64,000 nt of DNA from assembly GCF_004570975.1 (NCBI RefSeq), contig NZ_SPPC01000011.1, positions 1 through 64,000 of the forward strand. The letters run 5' to 3'. This DNA is from Barnesiella sp. WM24. Lineage in GTDB: Bacteria; Bacteroidota; Bacteroidia; Bacteroidales; Muribaculaceae. Every line of letters starts with the position of its first letter. The stretch's first letter is position 1. A program made the position numbers and the translations under genes. The notes under the pieces are model-generated. The model ran no database searches and was not told where the DNA came from. It saw nothing but the letters and a program-made list of their open reading frames with translations. Below, one piece after another: positions 23,551 through 33,839 of this stretch.

Positions 23551-25686
23551 TTAGTCTTCTCCGTTTAGAATCTCAAGCATCTTTATTGCAGATACCGGGA
23601 TACGGGTACCGGGACCGAATATTGCCGCAACACCTGCTTTATAAAGGAAATCATAATCCTGGGCGGGAATAACACCTCCGGCAGTGACAATTATATCCTC
23701 GCGTCCGAGCTTTTTAAGCTCTTCGATAACTTGAGGCACAAGAGTCTTGTGGCCTGCTGCCAGCGATGACACACCGAGAATGTGTACGTCATTCTCCACA
23801 GCCTGACGGGCGGCTTCAGCGGGGGTCTGGAACAATGGTCCCATATCCACGTCAAAACCACAGTCGGCATAACCTGTGGCAACAACTTTTGCACCACGGT
23901 CATGACCGTCCTGACCCATCTTCGCAATCATGATACGGGGCTGACGGCCTTCTTTCTTCGCAAATTCCTCACACATCTGCTGAGCGCGGATGAAGTCAGG
24001 GTCTTGCTTGGTTTCGTTGCTATACACGCCTGAAATAGTTCTGATTACTGCTTTATATCGACCGACAACCTCTTCACAGGCATCGGAAATCTCTCCAAGA
24101 GTAGCTCTCAATCCGGCTGCTTTGACAGCAAGGTCAAGCAGATTGCCCTTCTTGGTGCGAACACACTCGGTGATGTCGGCAAGCGCTTTCTTGACAGCCT
24201 CCTCGTCACGATGAGCCTTCACGTCGTTAAGACGCTCAATCTGCTCTTTACGCACTTCAGTGTTGTCAATTTCAAGGATGTCGATGGGGTCTTCATGCTC
24301 AAGACGGTACTTATTGATACCGACGATTGTCTGGCGACCTGAGTCAATACGGGCCTGGGTACGTGCCGAAGCCTCTTCTATACGCAGCTTGGGAAGACCG
24401 GTCTCGATTGCCTTTGCCATTCCGCCGAGCTTTTCGATTTCCTGAATATGCTCCCACGCACGGTGAGCTATTTCATTGGTCAAAGACTCAATATAGTAAG
24501 AACCGCCCCAGGGGTCAACCTGCTTGGTGACATAAGTCTCCTCCTGAATGTATATCTGAGTATTGCGGGCAATACGTGCAGAGAAGTCGGTAGGCAACGC
24601 AATAGCCTCGTCGAGAGCATTGGTGTGGAGTGACTGGGTGTGACCTAATGCAGCGCCCATCGCCTCGATACAGGTTCTGCCGACGTTGTTGAACGGATCC
24701 TGCTCGGTAAGAGACCAGCCTGAAGTCTGGCTGTGGGTACGAAGGGCAAGTGATTTGGGATTCTTCGGATTGAACTGGCTTACAATCTTCGCCCAAAGCA
24801 TACGCGCAGCACGCATCTTTGCAATTTCCATGAAGAAATTCATGCCGATTGCCCAGAAGAATGACAGACGCGGAGCAAAAGAGTCTATGTCCATGCCGGC
24901 GTTTACACCTGCGCGAAGATATTCAAGACCGTCGGCAAGAGTGTAGGCAAGCTCGATGTCACAGGTAGCACCCGCCTCCTGCATGTGATAGCCGGAGATT
25001 GAAATCGAGTTGAACTTGGGCATGTTCTGCGATGTGTATTCAAAGATGTCAGCGATTATGCGCATTGAGAATTCCGGCGGGTATATATAGGTGTTACGCA
25101 CCATGAACTCTTTAAGGATGTCATTCTGAATTGTACCTGCCATTTCTTCCAGTTTGGCACCCTGTTCGAGACCGGCATTGATGTAGAATGCGAGCACGGG
25201 AAGTACCGCTCCGTTCATGGTCATGGAGACTGACATCTTGTTCAAAGGTATACCATCGAAAAGCACCTTCATGTCTTCGAGCGAGCAGATAGATACGCCG
25301 GCTTTACCGACATCACCGACAACGCGCTCATGGTCAGCGTCATATCCGCGGTGAGTGGCAAGGTCAAACGCTACCGACAGACCCTTCTGTCCTGAAGCGA
25401 GGTTGCGGCGGTAGAACGCATTGGATTCAGCTGCGGTAGAAAATCCGGCATACTGACGGATAGTCCAGGGGCGTAGCGGATACATGGCGCTGTACGGACC
25501 GCGCAGGAAAGGAGGAATACCTGACATATAATTAAGGTGTTCCATGCCTTCAAGATCCTCTTTTGTATATATAGGCTTAACGGGAATCAACTCCGGAGTG
25601 AGCCAATCTTCACCGTTGGCAACGGCACCATGCTGAGCGCCGAAAGCATCTTTTGTTATATCAATTGTTTTAAAATCGGGTCGCAT
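23551..25686 (-). CDS. mutB: Methylmalonyl-CoA mutase, large (alpha) subunit
   Basis: 711 residues, usual length. The TIM-barrel catalytic part contains [20 protein letters not shown] and [20 protein letters not shown]. The C-terminal cobalamin domain (about 580-705) has the DxHxxG base-off motif in [18 protein letters not shown]. With MutA it interconverts methylmalonyl-CoA and succinyl-CoA using adenosylcobalamin, the core of Bacteroidales propionate production. It starts 8 nt after mutA ends. Confidence 0.97.
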   Translation of the reverse strand: MRPDFKTIDITKDAFGAQHGAVANGEDWLTPELIPVKPIYTKEDLEGMEHLNYMSGIPPFLRGPYSAMYPLRPWTIRQYAGFSTAAESNAFYRRNLASGQKGLSVAFDLATHRGYDADHERVVGDVGKAGVSICSLEDMKVLFDGIPLNKMSVSMTMNGAVLPVLAFYINAGLEQGAKLEEMAGTIQNDILKEFMVRNTYIYPPEFSMRIIADIFEYTSQNMPKFNSISISGYHMQEAGATCDIELAYTLADGLEYLRAGVNAGMDIDSFAPRLSFFWAIGMNFFMEIAKMRAARMLWAKIVSQFNPKNPKSLALRTHSQTSGWSLTEQDPFNNVGRTCIEAMGAALGHTQSLHTNALDEAIALPTDFSARIARNTQIYIQEETYVTKQVDPWGGSYYIESLTNEIAHRAWEHIQEIEKLGGMAKAIETGLPKLRIEEASARTQARIDSGRQTIVGINKYRLEHEDPIDILEIDNTEVRKEQIERLNDVKAHRDEEAVKKALADITECVRTKKGNLLDLAVKAAGLRATLGEISDACEEVVGRYKAVIRTISGVYSNETKQDPDFIRAQQMCEEFAKKEGRQPRIMIAKMGQDGHDRGAKVVATGYADCGFDVDMGPLFQTPAEAARQAVENDVHILGVSSLAAGHKTLVPQVIEELKKLGREDIIVTAGGVIPAQDYDFLYKAGVAAIFGPGTRIPVSAIKMLEILNGED

Positions 25687-25694
25687 TGTGTTTC

Positions 25695-27545
25695 TTATTT
25701 AAGAAGTTTGGCATTGAATGATTGAAGAGTTTCGAGTACATTGCAGCGTACATGGATGAAGTCATTTATGCCGACGGCTTTAAGGTCATCCATGCAAGCA
25801 GGAGCACCGGCAACGACAAACATTGCACGTCCGTCGAGATATTTGTATGCTTCCGGAGCAAGAGCCGCATACTCATCATCACTTGAGCAGAGTACAATGA
25901 CATCGGCGTTCTTCTCAAGAGCTGCATCAACGCCTTCCTCTACGGTGTTAAAACCGAGATTGTCGATAATTTCATAACCTGCGCAACCGAAGAAGTTGGT
26001 TGAGAACTGAGCGCGTGCAAGACGCATTGCGAGATTACCGATGGTAAGCATAAACACCTTGGGACGGTGAGATGACGCTTCTGTCGCAAGACGAAGAGCC
26101 TCGAAGTCGCTTGCCGCGCGCTTTGATGACAGTCCCTTGTTTTCTGACTCTCCTTCACCGTGATGACAACCGCAGGAGCAGCCTGTGGTCTCAATCTTTT
26201 GGGCAGCGGTCTCGTTGATGTTAGGATACTGGTTTGTTCCGAGAAGAATCTCTTTACGGCGAGCCACGTCGACGTGACGCTTTTCAGCAGTGGCATTAAC
26301 CGCATCCTGGATGGAATTGTCGTTGATGCAGGCAAGGAAACCGCCCTTTTCTTCAACGTCAAGGAATAGCTTCCATGCTTCCTTGGCAAGCGACACGGTA
26401 AGAGTCTCCACATAATAAGAACCGCCGGCAGGGTCAACCACCTTGTCAAGATGGCTCTCCTCTTTAAGAAGGAACTGCTGGTTGCGGGCTATGCGCTCCG
26501 AGAATGCATCGGGCTTCTTGTAAGGCACGTCAAAAGGAACGGTGGTTATTGAATCAACACCGGCAAGAGCCGCCGACATAGTCTCTGTCTGAGAGCGTAG
26601 CAGGTTTACGTGAGCGTCGTAGATAGTCTGGTTAAAGCGCGATGTGACAGCGTGGCAGAGCATCTTTGACGAAAGCTTTGATTCAGGCTTGTACTGCTCT
26701 ACAATCTGCGCCCATACCATGCGTGCCGCACGGAATTTTGCGATTTCCATGAAATAGTTGGACGATACACCCATGTTGAACTTGATGCGGCGAGCCACAT
26801 CATCAGCCTTCACGCCGGCGTCGGTAAGCATAGATAGCCATTCAGCCCCCCAGGCAAGGGCATATCCGAGTTCCTGGAAAATATAGGCTCCTGCATCACA
26901 GAACATGAAAGAGTCTACGGCAAACACTCGAAGTTCAGGCACAATCTTTACTACGTCAAGAAGCTCAAGAGACAGAGCCTTGATGTCGCCGGGGAACTCA
27001 GTGCCATGTTTCAATGCACGACGCATCGGGTTGAAGTCGATTGAACCGTGGAAATCATTGAGAAGACCGTTATTGCGGAGATAATCGACAAGCACCTTTG
27101 CGAGGCTTACCGCCTTGCGGGGGCAGCACTTGAAGTTTAATTCAAATTTCTTTATGTCAATGCCGTCAAGAAGAGCCTTTACGTCAGCCTCCGACTCAAG
27201 AGCGACATTGAACCCGAGAGAGGTGATGCCTTTGGTGATAATCTCCTTTGCTATAGCATTGGCTTCTGCCGGGGTGTCGGCAAGGACTTCCTGACGGATA
27301 AGCCAGTCATTGTCAGTGCGTGTTCCGCGCACGTAGGGATACTCTCCGGGGAGTGTATCGACCGTCTTGAAGTCAGCAATGTTTTCAGCGCGGTAAACCG
27401 GCTCTACATTGAAGCCCTCATTTGTTCTCCATACTAATTTCTTGTTAAAGTCGGCACCTTTCAAATCGGCTTCGACTTTGGCTCTCCACTCTTCGTAAGA
27501 GCACTCAGGAAACATGTCGAACAATTTTTCTTTTTTTTCTGCCAT
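25695..27545 (-). CDS. mutA: Methylmalonyl-CoA mutase, small (beta) subunit
   Basis: 616 residues. It has the mutase barrel ([49 protein letters not shown]) and a cobalamin-like C-domain lacking the DxHxxG His, as expected for the non-catalytic subunit. The linker before that domain contains a Cys/His-rich stretch ([14 protein letters not shown]) that could bind a metal. It is first in the mutA-mutB operon. Confidence 0.96.
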   Translation of the reverse strand: MAEKKEKLFDMFPECSYEEWRAKVEADLKGADFNKKLVWRTNEGFNVEPVYRAENIADFKTVDTLPGEYPYVRGTRTDNDWLIRQEVLADTPAEANAIAKEIITKGITSLGFNVALESEADVKALLDGIDIKKFELNFKCCPRKAVSLAKVLVDYLRNNGLLNDFHGSIDFNPMRRALKHGTEFPGDIKALSLELLDVVKIVPELRVFAVDSFMFCDAGAYIFQELGYALAWGAEWLSMLTDAGVKADDVARRIKFNMGVSSNYFMEIAKFRAARMVWAQIVEQYKPESKLSSKMLCHAVTSRFNQTIYDAHVNLLRSQTETMSAALAGVDSITTVPFDVPYKKPDAFSERIARNQQFLLKEESHLDKVVDPAGGSYYVETLTVSLAKEAWKLFLDVEEKGGFLACINDNSIQDAVNATAEKRHVDVARRKEILLGTNQYPNINETAAQKIETTGCSCGCHHGEGESENKGLSSKRAASDFEALRLATEASSHRPKVFMLTIGNLAMRLARAQFSTNFFGCAGYEIIDNLGFNTVEEGVDAALEKNADVIVLCSSDDEYAALAPEAYKYLDGRAMFVVAGAPACMDDLKAVGINDFIHVRCNVLETLQSFNAKLLK

Positions 27546-27638
27546 GATCTTGGTATTAATTGGTATAAACTTTTAGTTTTTTAGTAAAGATGGTCTTGAT
27601 TGTTTGGTTAAGACGGTAAATATCAGTCTACCGTCATA

Positions 27639-27671
27639 CAAAGGTACAAAAACCGTGGCGATTAAAACAAA
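27639..27671 (-). promoter_or_regulatory. Promoter of mutA-mutB
   Basis: On the - strand: TTTG (27671-27668), a 21-bp spacer, TACCTTTG (27646-27639). The leader to the mutA ATG is about 90 nt and shows no recognisable cobalamin riboswitch. Confidence 0.75.
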
Positions 27672-27750
27672 TTTTTATAAGATAATAAATCCGAAATACC
27701 GAAAAAATTCCATAAATGCGCGTCGACTTAACGACACACACGCATGGTTG

Positions 27751-29952
27751 TCATTTTCTCGGATTAATTATGCGCTCGCCAAGGTATTTTGCAAACTCTC
27801 CGCGCAAGCGTTGCAGTCTCACATGAGCTTCCATAAGAGCGCGTATTTCCTGAGGATCGGCCCCGGGAGAAGAGGCAACGCGTTTCAGGTCGTCATGCAG
27901 TTTTCTTATGCGACATTCAAGTATCGCGTCTTTGTATTCAAATATAGCCCTGGGCACCAATTCGCCAAGGCGTTCTTCATCGGTCTCTATATGAGCGTAT
28001 TTTGTATGCACTTTGCTTAACACATGCTTGTCGGCGACCAGTTCGAGCGTAAGATTCCGGATTGCGGAGTCGGGATGTGACGACAAAGACTTTTCTATGT
28101 ACAGCATGGCAAAGTTATCCATGCCCTCCTGATACATGCTGTCGGCTGTCTCCATCAGCAACTTTTCTTTTCGCTCTATTGTGGCTATATCAGTCTCGCT
28201 TTCACGCAGGTGAGCCACGCCCTCCGCTATATATTGAGCACGCTTTTCTGTCAAGATTGCTTCGTTACGGCTTCTGTCGCTTTCCCAGTCCTCTTTGCTT
28301 GTCTTTATCGCCTCGTTAAATGTCGACAACACATCGGGGTTAGTGAACGTGAGGTCGTCCATGCGAAGCTCGTCACATATATAGTCGATCACCTTGACAG
28401 GGGAGATATTTCCGTCGTCATCCACGCTGTCACAGAGGTCAAGCATCCCGTAACGCAGCACATAACGCAAAAGCCCTTTCTCGAATTTTCTCAAAAACGC
28501 ACTCGGACCGGAGGAGTCTTCGGCATTTCGCAGAGCGGTCTCGATATCCTTTTCTCTACGCGAGGTCTCTTCCTCCTCCTTTTCTTCAAGTCGGTCAAGC
28601 GACTCCTCAGCCGATTTTTTAAGACGTTTCTCCGCCGCTTTTTCTATAAGCGACTTTACCTGCTTGTTTACCTCGGCGCTTACAATGCGCTCGTCTATAT
28701 CAAATCGGCGGGCACATTCGGTGATATATATATTACGGGTGACCGGCTCGGGAATCACAGCAATTGACCTGACTATGTCGGCAATCACTTTCGACCTGGC
28801 AATCGGGTCGTTTTCAACTCCTTGAAGCAATATGCCTATCTTGAACTGGATAAAGTCCACTTCATTGTTTTTGATATATGCTTCAAGTTCTGAAGATGTA
28901 TGTTTCCTTGAAAAGGAGTCGGGGTCGTCGCCGTCAGGCAGCAACAGCACTTTTATGTTAAGACCTTCGGCAAGCAGCATGTCAATGCCTCGCAGCGACG
29001 CCTTGATACCGGCGGCATCACCGTCATAGATGACAGTTACATTCTCCGTAAACCGGTGAATCATCCTTATCTGACCTTCTGTGAGAGAAGTACCCGATGA
29101 AGCAACGACATTCTCCACGCCTGACTGGCTCATTGAAATCACATCCATGTAGCCTTCAACCAAAATGCATTTGTCATGCTTTACAATCGAAGGTTTTGCC
29201 TGATACATTCCGTAAAGCTGATTGCTTTTATGGTAAATAAGCGACTCGGGAGAGTTGACATATTTAGCCATGTCCTTTTTCAGGGTTCTGCCGCCAAAAG
29301 CTATGACTTTGCCGGATACAGAGAACACAGGAAATATCACTCGACCTTTAAACCGGTCATATACGCGCCCTTGGTCGGTGCGGATACACAACCCGGTGTC
29401 AACAAGGTATTTCACATTATAGCCTTTTCCGGTGGCAGCACGCAGGAGGTCGTCGCTCTGTTCCATCGCATATCCGAGATGAAACTTCTTGATGGAGGCG
29501 TCGGTAAGCCCACGGTCATAAAAATAGGAGAGACCTATCTCTTTTCCGTCGGAGGTGTCATAAAGATTGCTTTCAAAATGAGACAAGGCAAATTCATTCA
29601 CGGCAAAGAGACTGGCACGCTCTGATTCACGTTCGCGCTCTTCATCGCTCATCTCATGCTCCTTAATCTCGATATTATACTTCTTGGCAAGGTAGCGTAG
29701 AGCCTCGCTATAGCTTATCTGCTCAATCTCCATCACGAAATTGACAGGCGACCCGCCTTTTCCGCAACTGAAGCATTTACATATATTCTTTGACTTGGAT
29801 ACCGAGAAAGAGGGTGTGCGCTCATTATGAAAAGGACACAATCCGAGATAACTCGACCCGCGTCGTTTCAGATTGACGTAATCGCTTACTACATCAACTA
29901 TCTCAGCGGTGTCAAGAATGCGTTGGACTGTTTCTCTATCTATCTTTTTCAC
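27751..29952 (-). CDS. dnaG: DNA primase
   Basis: 733 residues. The N-terminal CHC2 zinc finger has ligands at C39, H42, C60 and C63 (CPFHNERTPSF, CKCFSCGKGG). The catalytic core has Toprim elements (ILVEGYMDVISM, VIYDGDAAG). A long C-terminal helicase-interacting region includes an acidic coiled coil (EEKEEEETSRREKDIE). It synthesises primers at the replication fork. The start fits other Bacteroidales DnaG proteins. Confidence 0.96.
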   Translation of the reverse strand: MKKIDRETVQRILDTAEIVDVVSDYVNLKRRGSSYLGLCPFHNERTPSFSVSKSKNICKCFSCGKGGSPVNFVMEIEQISYSEALRYLAKKYNIEIKEHEMSDEERERESERASLFAVNEFALSHFESNLYDTSDGKEIGLSYFYDRGLTDASIKKFHLGYAMEQSDDLLRAATGKGYNVKYLVDTGLCIRTDQGRVYDRFKGRVIFPVFSVSGKVIAFGGRTLKKDMAKYVNSPESLIYHKSNQLYGMYQAKPSIVKHDKCILVEGYMDVISMSQSGVENVVASSGTSLTEGQIRMIHRFTENVTVIYDGDAAGIKASLRGIDMLLAEGLNIKVLLLPDGDDPDSFSRKHTSSELEAYIKNNEVDFIQFKIGILLQGVENDPIARSKVIADIVRSIAVIPEPVTRNIYITECARRFDIDERIVSAEVNKQVKSLIEKAAEKRLKKSAEESLDRLEEKEEEETSRREKDIETALRNAEDSSGPSAFLRKFEKGLLRYVLRYGMLDLCDSVDDDGNISPVKVIDYICDELRMDDLTFTNPDVLSTFNEAIKTSKEDWESDRSRNEAILTEKRAQYIAEGVAHLRESETDIATIERKEKLLMETADSMYQEGMDNFAMLYIEKSLSSHPDSAIRNLTLELVADKHVLSKVHTKYAHIETDEERLGELVPRAIFEYKDAILECRIRKLHDDLKRVASSPGADPQEIRALMEAHVRLQRLRGEFAKYLGERIINPRK

Positions 29953-29970
29953 ATTACAAAATTAGCAAAA

Positions 29971-30004
29971 AAAAATAAGACAGCCTCACGGCTCCCTTAT
30001 TTTT
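29971..30004 (-). terminator. Terminator upstream of dnaG
   Basis: AATAAG and AGCC pair with GGCT and CTTATT, with a short TCAC/GTGA loop. A run of nine T follows on the - strand and five T on the +. No protein gene ends here, so it fits best as the end of the candidate small RNA at 30152-29971. Confidence 0.75.
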
Positions 30005-30164
30005 CGCTTGTTGCTTGTTGAATATCTATTCTGTCTTTTATTGGAAAGTTACGTATGAAAAAGTATTCTATTATTACCTTTTTAGTTTGTGTCGGTCATG
30101 ATATAAATTCAGATTAGCTAAGAAGTCTAACGGGCGGTTGTTCATCAACCGCATTACAAAGTTA
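29971..30164 (-). ncRNA. Candidate small RNA
   Basis: On the - strand a -7 box TAACTTTG (30164-30157) is followed at once by a perfect GCGGTTG/CAACCGC hairpin. About 150 nt later comes the strong terminator at 30004-29971. No coding frame fills the interval. The layout is that of an independent transcript of about 180 nt. No -33 box is visible. It might be the 6S or Bacteroidales-1 type RNA, but I cannot confirm this. Confidence 0.45.
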
Positions 30165-30361
30165 GTAAATATTTTCGCAATCTAAATATATAATATTATA
30201 TGTTTTACAACATATGTTGTGCATGTTGCACGAAAACCGCCTTATAAAATTATAATATTTAACATTAACTTAGTATCAAAATATAATAGCTCATAATTGA
30301 CGCTCGGTTGCTTAATAATTTACAATAGTAAAAAGATGTTAAATCAAGTCAGACTATGATT
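30165..30361. other. AT-rich intergenic stretch
   Basis: About 200 bp between the candidate small RNA and the amylase terminator. It is rich in A and T and contains ACAACATATGTTGT-type dyads near 30200-30225. I see no gene or clear promoter in it. Confidence 0.5.
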
Positions 30362-30419
30362 ATAATGCAATAAAAAGCGGCGCAAATCAAGTTTACGCCG
30401 CCATATTTGGTTGCATTAT
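30362..30419 (-). terminator. Nested terminator of the amylase gene
   Basis: The inner GCGGCG...CGCCGC hairpin (30377-30402) is followed by TTTTTATT on the - strand. Outer arms ATAATGCAA (30362-30370) and TTGCATTAT (30411-30419) pair perfectly around it. Confidence 0.8.
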
Positions 30420-30424
30420 GTCAA

Positions 30425-31861
30425 TCAATATAAGATATAAGATGTAAGCGGCTGCATCTTGCCTTTTATTACACCATCATTTACTTCAAAAGTCGCACCA
30501 TGAACCTTATCGGTATATTTGCCTTGCTTTAACAAAGTCGGCATATCGATGTCTACCGCTTCCTCGCCAATGTTAATCAAGGCTACACCTTGCTCACCAC
30601 GACACACTTCAATCACTTGACCGTCGCTGCTGACCTCTATTTTCTCCGGTTGTCCATGCATGGCGCTGCGGAACTTGTTGACTGCAACTACCTCCGGATT
30701 GAAGAACTCATCGTTGCCGCGTGCGCCCACACGGTTATTACCCCAATAATTCTCGCGTGTGCTACCGGCCGGACGGCTGAAGAACAGGGGAGTGCCAAAT
30801 TGTCGTGCGGCAAGGAATACATATCCTTCGCGTATCTTCGCGTCGGAAATATCGGCCGATTCATGTTCATTTGCATATGTGTCGTGTGACTCCACCCATG
30901 TGACAAGCTTCTGCGGGTCAGCTGGATGATGCCATGAGGCAAGGCTGTCGGCATAATAATTGCCGGCACGCAGCACGTTGCGCAGTGCATGACCATAGCT
31001 GCTCGCTGTAAGCCCCATATACTCCGAATACTCCTTTTCCTTTACATTCTTGTCTTGAAGCACTTCGCCATATATGAACAGGCTGTCGGCAGGCAAGGCA
31101 AGCTTGAGTCCTTTTACCGCTTCACGACCTGTCGCCACATCCCAGAAGTTGTTGCGCTCTGCCAGAGAGTCAAGCGGGTCTGACGGAAGTCCTATGTGTT
31201 TTGCCGTGTCATAACGGAATCCTCTTGCGCCACAAGCCAGGAGGTCGTTGACATATTGCATGTAGTAATATTGAAAGTCAGGATTCTCTGTGTTTACATC
31301 GGGCAGACCACCCATTTTTCCGGTTGTACACTCATATCGGTCGTTGTAGTCTTTGATGTCTACAAGCCCATTGGCATGAAACAGCTTGTCATGACCGCCT
31401 ACCGCGCTGTCAAGAGCTGCAGTCACGGCTGTGTGGTCTACTGCTGTGTGGTTAGGAAGCACGTCCACAATGACCTTTACGCCATACTTGTTTGCACTGT
31501 CACACATCGCCTTGAACTGGTCACGGTTGCCAAGAAGATAGTTACCTATTTTCCAGTCGATAGGCTGATAGTAGTAATACCACTTGCCTTTAACCGAGTC
31601 ATCGGGAGTGCTGAAAAGTGCCATTCCGCCGCCTTCGCCAACGAAGCATGTGTTGGCAGGCGATGTCTGCACATAATTGAAGCCTGCATCGGCTATCGTC
31701 TTCATGTTTGCCGCGATGGTGTCAAATGACCATGACCAGGCATGCAGAATCACATCGTCATTAGTAGGGGAGGTCACATTCTGTGATTTCTTGTCACCGC
31801 ATCCGCTCAGCACACCGGCAGCAGTTGCAGCCGCAGCCAAAGAGTAAATAAGTTTTTTCAT
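30425..31861 (-). CDS. GH13 alpha-amylase family lipoprotein
   Basis: 478 residues with a lipoprotein signal (LSGCGDKK, lipidated Cys about 21). The GH13 barrel motifs are present: VIVDVLPNHT (region I), GFRYDTAKH (nucleophile Asp), FIYGEVLQ (acid/base Glu) and WVESHDTY (region IV). A beta C-domain ends the protein. It hydrolyses alpha-1,4-glucans at the cell envelope. No sus-type neighbours; it has its own promoter and terminator. Confidence 0.93.
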   Translation of the reverse strand: MKKLIYSLAAAATAAGVLSGCGDKKSQNVTSPTNDDVILHAWSWSFDTIAANMKTIADAGFNYVQTSPANTCFVGEGGGMALFSTPDDSVKGKWYYYYQPIDWKIGNYLLGNRDQFKAMCDSANKYGVKVIVDVLPNHTAVDHTAVTAALDSAVGGHDKLFHANGLVDIKDYNDRYECTTGKMGGLPDVNTENPDFQYYYMQYVNDLLACGARGFRYDTAKHIGLPSDPLDSLAERNNFWDVATGREAVKGLKLALPADSLFIYGEVLQDKNVKEKEYSEYMGLTASSYGHALRNVLRAGNYYADSLASWHHPADPQKLVTWVESHDTYANEHESADISDAKIREGYVFLAARQFGTPLFFSRPAGSTRENYWGNNRVGARGNDEFFNPEVVAVNKFRSAMHGQPEKIEVSSDGQVIEVCRGEQGVALINIGEEAVDIDMPTLLKQGKYTDKVHGATFEVNDGVIKGKMQPLTSYILY

Positions 31862-31899
31862 TTTTTTTGAAATAGGTTAAGAATTATTTTACGCACTGC

Positions 31900-31930
31900 C
31901 AAAGATACAAAATCCTTAAATAATCTCAAA
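31900..31930 (-). promoter_or_regulatory. Promoter of the amylase gene
   Basis: On the - strand: TTTG (31930-31927), a 19-bp spacer, TATCTTTG (31907-31900). The -33 box overlaps the last codons of the upstream ygiQ gene. Leader about 35 nt. Confidence 0.75.
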
Positions 31931-33839
31931 ATTTGCTCTTGCCTCGTCTTGAAGATGCGATATTGGATTTCCCTTTTTTATGAGGATCATGGTAAGCCGG
32001 ATAAAGACGGCGCAGCAAGTCGGGGCGATGTAGTCGGGTGAGCCCCTTTACGATGTCATCGCGGTAAGCGCGGTCATACCAAAAGAAGTAGCGTCGCTGT
32101 GCCAACTTCTCCTCCGGAGTCACTGCGCAATAAACCCGCTCTCCCGTATAAGGATGATAACCGGTGTAGTATATTTCCGTGGCGACGGTCATTGGCGTCG
32201 GTGTAAAGTCCTGCACCTGTTCAAGATGCATGTTAAGGTCTTTGGTCTCGACCGCAAGTTCAGCCATATCCACCTCCCGACAACCCGGATGGGAGGAAAT
32301 GAAGTAGGGGATGAGCTGCTGTTTCATGCCACATGTGCGGTTTACTCTGTCAAATATTTTCTTGAAATCATAAAACATGCCAAATGGCGGCTTACGCATT
32401 ATGTCAAGAACCTTATCGCACGTGTGCTCGGGTGCCACTTTCAATCGTCCGGAAACATGGTGCTCTATCAGCTCTTCGTTATAACGACGGTTAGCAGCGT
32501 CTATGCGTCCGTTGCCTGACTGGTGCATCGAGAGGTCATATCGCACCCCGCTGCCGATAAATGACTTTTTCATGCCCGGAAGATTGTCGACTGCATGATA
32601 CAGGTCAAGCAGCGGCGAGTGGTCATTGTTTAGATTTCGGCAAGGCGACGGGTGCAGGCAAGAAGGGCGCATACATTTCTCGCATATGGATAGGTCTTTG
32701 CCTCCCATGCGGTACATATTTGCCGACGGACCGCCAAGGTCACTTATATATCCCTTGAAATCAGCCATGCCGATTACCTGCCGGGCTTCTCGCAACACAG
32801 ATTCCTTGCTCCTTGAAGCGATGAATTTGCCTTGATGGGCGGAAATAGTGCAGAACGCACATCCTCCGAAACATCCCCTATGTAGATTTATCGAGTGCTT
32901 TATCATCTCCCAGGCGGGAATCGTCTTGCCCTTATATCTCGGATGGGGCAGACGTGTGTAAGGCAGGTCAAATGACGCGTCAATCTGCTCCGTTGTCATC
33001 GGGGGCAGCATAGGGTTGATTTTTACTGTCTTGTCGCCATGTCGCTGCCATATCGTGGCTCCATGCATGCGGTTGGACTGCTGTTCGACATGCTTGAAGT
33101 TAGCCGACTGCTTTTTCTTGTCACGGCGACATTCTTCGTAGGATGACAAGATTATATTATTGTTATCGGCGGCGGGCATTTCATCGGCAGGGAGCAGCAG
33201 TGCCGTCTGTTCAAGATCCCTGATTGACGAAATGTCAACACCGCTGTCAAGCATATCGGCAATTTTCACAATAGGAATCTCACCCATGCCATAGACCACC
33301 ATGTCCACGGGCGAGTCAAGCAATATGGATCTGCGTAGACAGTCTTGCCAGTAATCATAGTGGCTTACTCTGCGTAGAGACGCCTCAATACCTCCTGCAA
33401 TCACCGGGACATCGGGATACAGCTTTTTCAATATCTCGGAATAGACTATGGTAGGATAGTCGGGACGCATGCCGTGCCTTCCTCCGGGAGTGTAGGCGTC
33501 ATCGCTTCTTCTACGTCGTGCGGCGGTGTAATGGTTGACCATCGAGTCCATAGCGCCTGCCGACACCCCGAAAAACAGCCTCGGACGTCCAAGCTTTTTG
33601 AAGTCCCTGAGGTCGTCACGCCAGTTGGGTTGCGGCACTATAGCCACTTTGTAGCCATGAGCCTGTAGCGTCCTGCCGATTACGGCTGCACCAAATGACG
33701 GATGATCAACATATGCATCACCCGAAAATATAATTATATCAAGTTGCTTCCATCCAAGAGCTTCCACTTCTTTAGCTGATGTCGGAAGCCATCTGGAAAA
33801 ATTGTTGTCGTTGTTCATGTCTGTGTGTATTTTCATCAT
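31926..33839 (-). CDS. ygiQ: YgiQ-family radical SAM protein
   Basis: 637 residues, standard length. An N-terminal B12-binding-like fold ([25 protein letters not shown]) is followed by a radical SAM core with the cluster motif [11 protein letters not shown]. The conserved C-terminal DUF3362-type region contains [19 protein letters not shown]. The reaction is unknown. It overlaps the end of uvrB by 4 nt, so the two are co-translated. Confidence 0.93.
   Translation of the reverse strand: MMKIHTDMNNDNNFSRWLPTSAKEVEALGWKQLDIIIFSGDAYVDHPSFGAAVIGRTLQAHGYKVAIVPQPNWRDDLRDFKKLGRPRLFFGVSAGAMDSMVNHYTAARRRRSDDAYTPGGRHGMRPDYPTIVYSEILKKLYPDVPVIAGGIEASLRRVSHYDYWQDCLRRSILLDSPVDMVVYGMGEIPIVKIADMLDSGVDISSIRDLEQTALLLPADEMPAADNNNIILSSYEECRRDKKKQSANFKHVEQQSNRMHGATIWQRHGDKTVKINPMLPPMTTEQIDASFDLPYTRLPHPRYKGKTIPAWEMIKHSINLHRGCFGGCAFCTISAHQGKFIASRSKESVLREARQVIGMADFKGYISDLGGPSANMYRMGGKDLSICEKCMRPSCLHPSPCRNLNNDHSPLLDLYHAVDNLPGMKKSFIGSGVRYDLSMHQSGNGRIDAANRRYNEELIEHHVSGRLKVAPEHTCDKVLDIMRKPPFGMFYDFKKIFDRVNRTCGMKQQLIPYFISSHPGCREVDMAELAVETKDLNMHLEQVQDFTPTPMTVATEIYYTGYHPYTGERVYCAVTPEEKLAQRRYFFWYDRAYRDDIVKGLTRLHRPDLLRRLYPAYHDPHKKGKSNIASSRRGKSKF

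Noticed and set aside
27545-27640. Cobalamin riboswitch in the mutA leader
   Set aside because: The leader is only about 90 nt and lacks the B12-box pattern.
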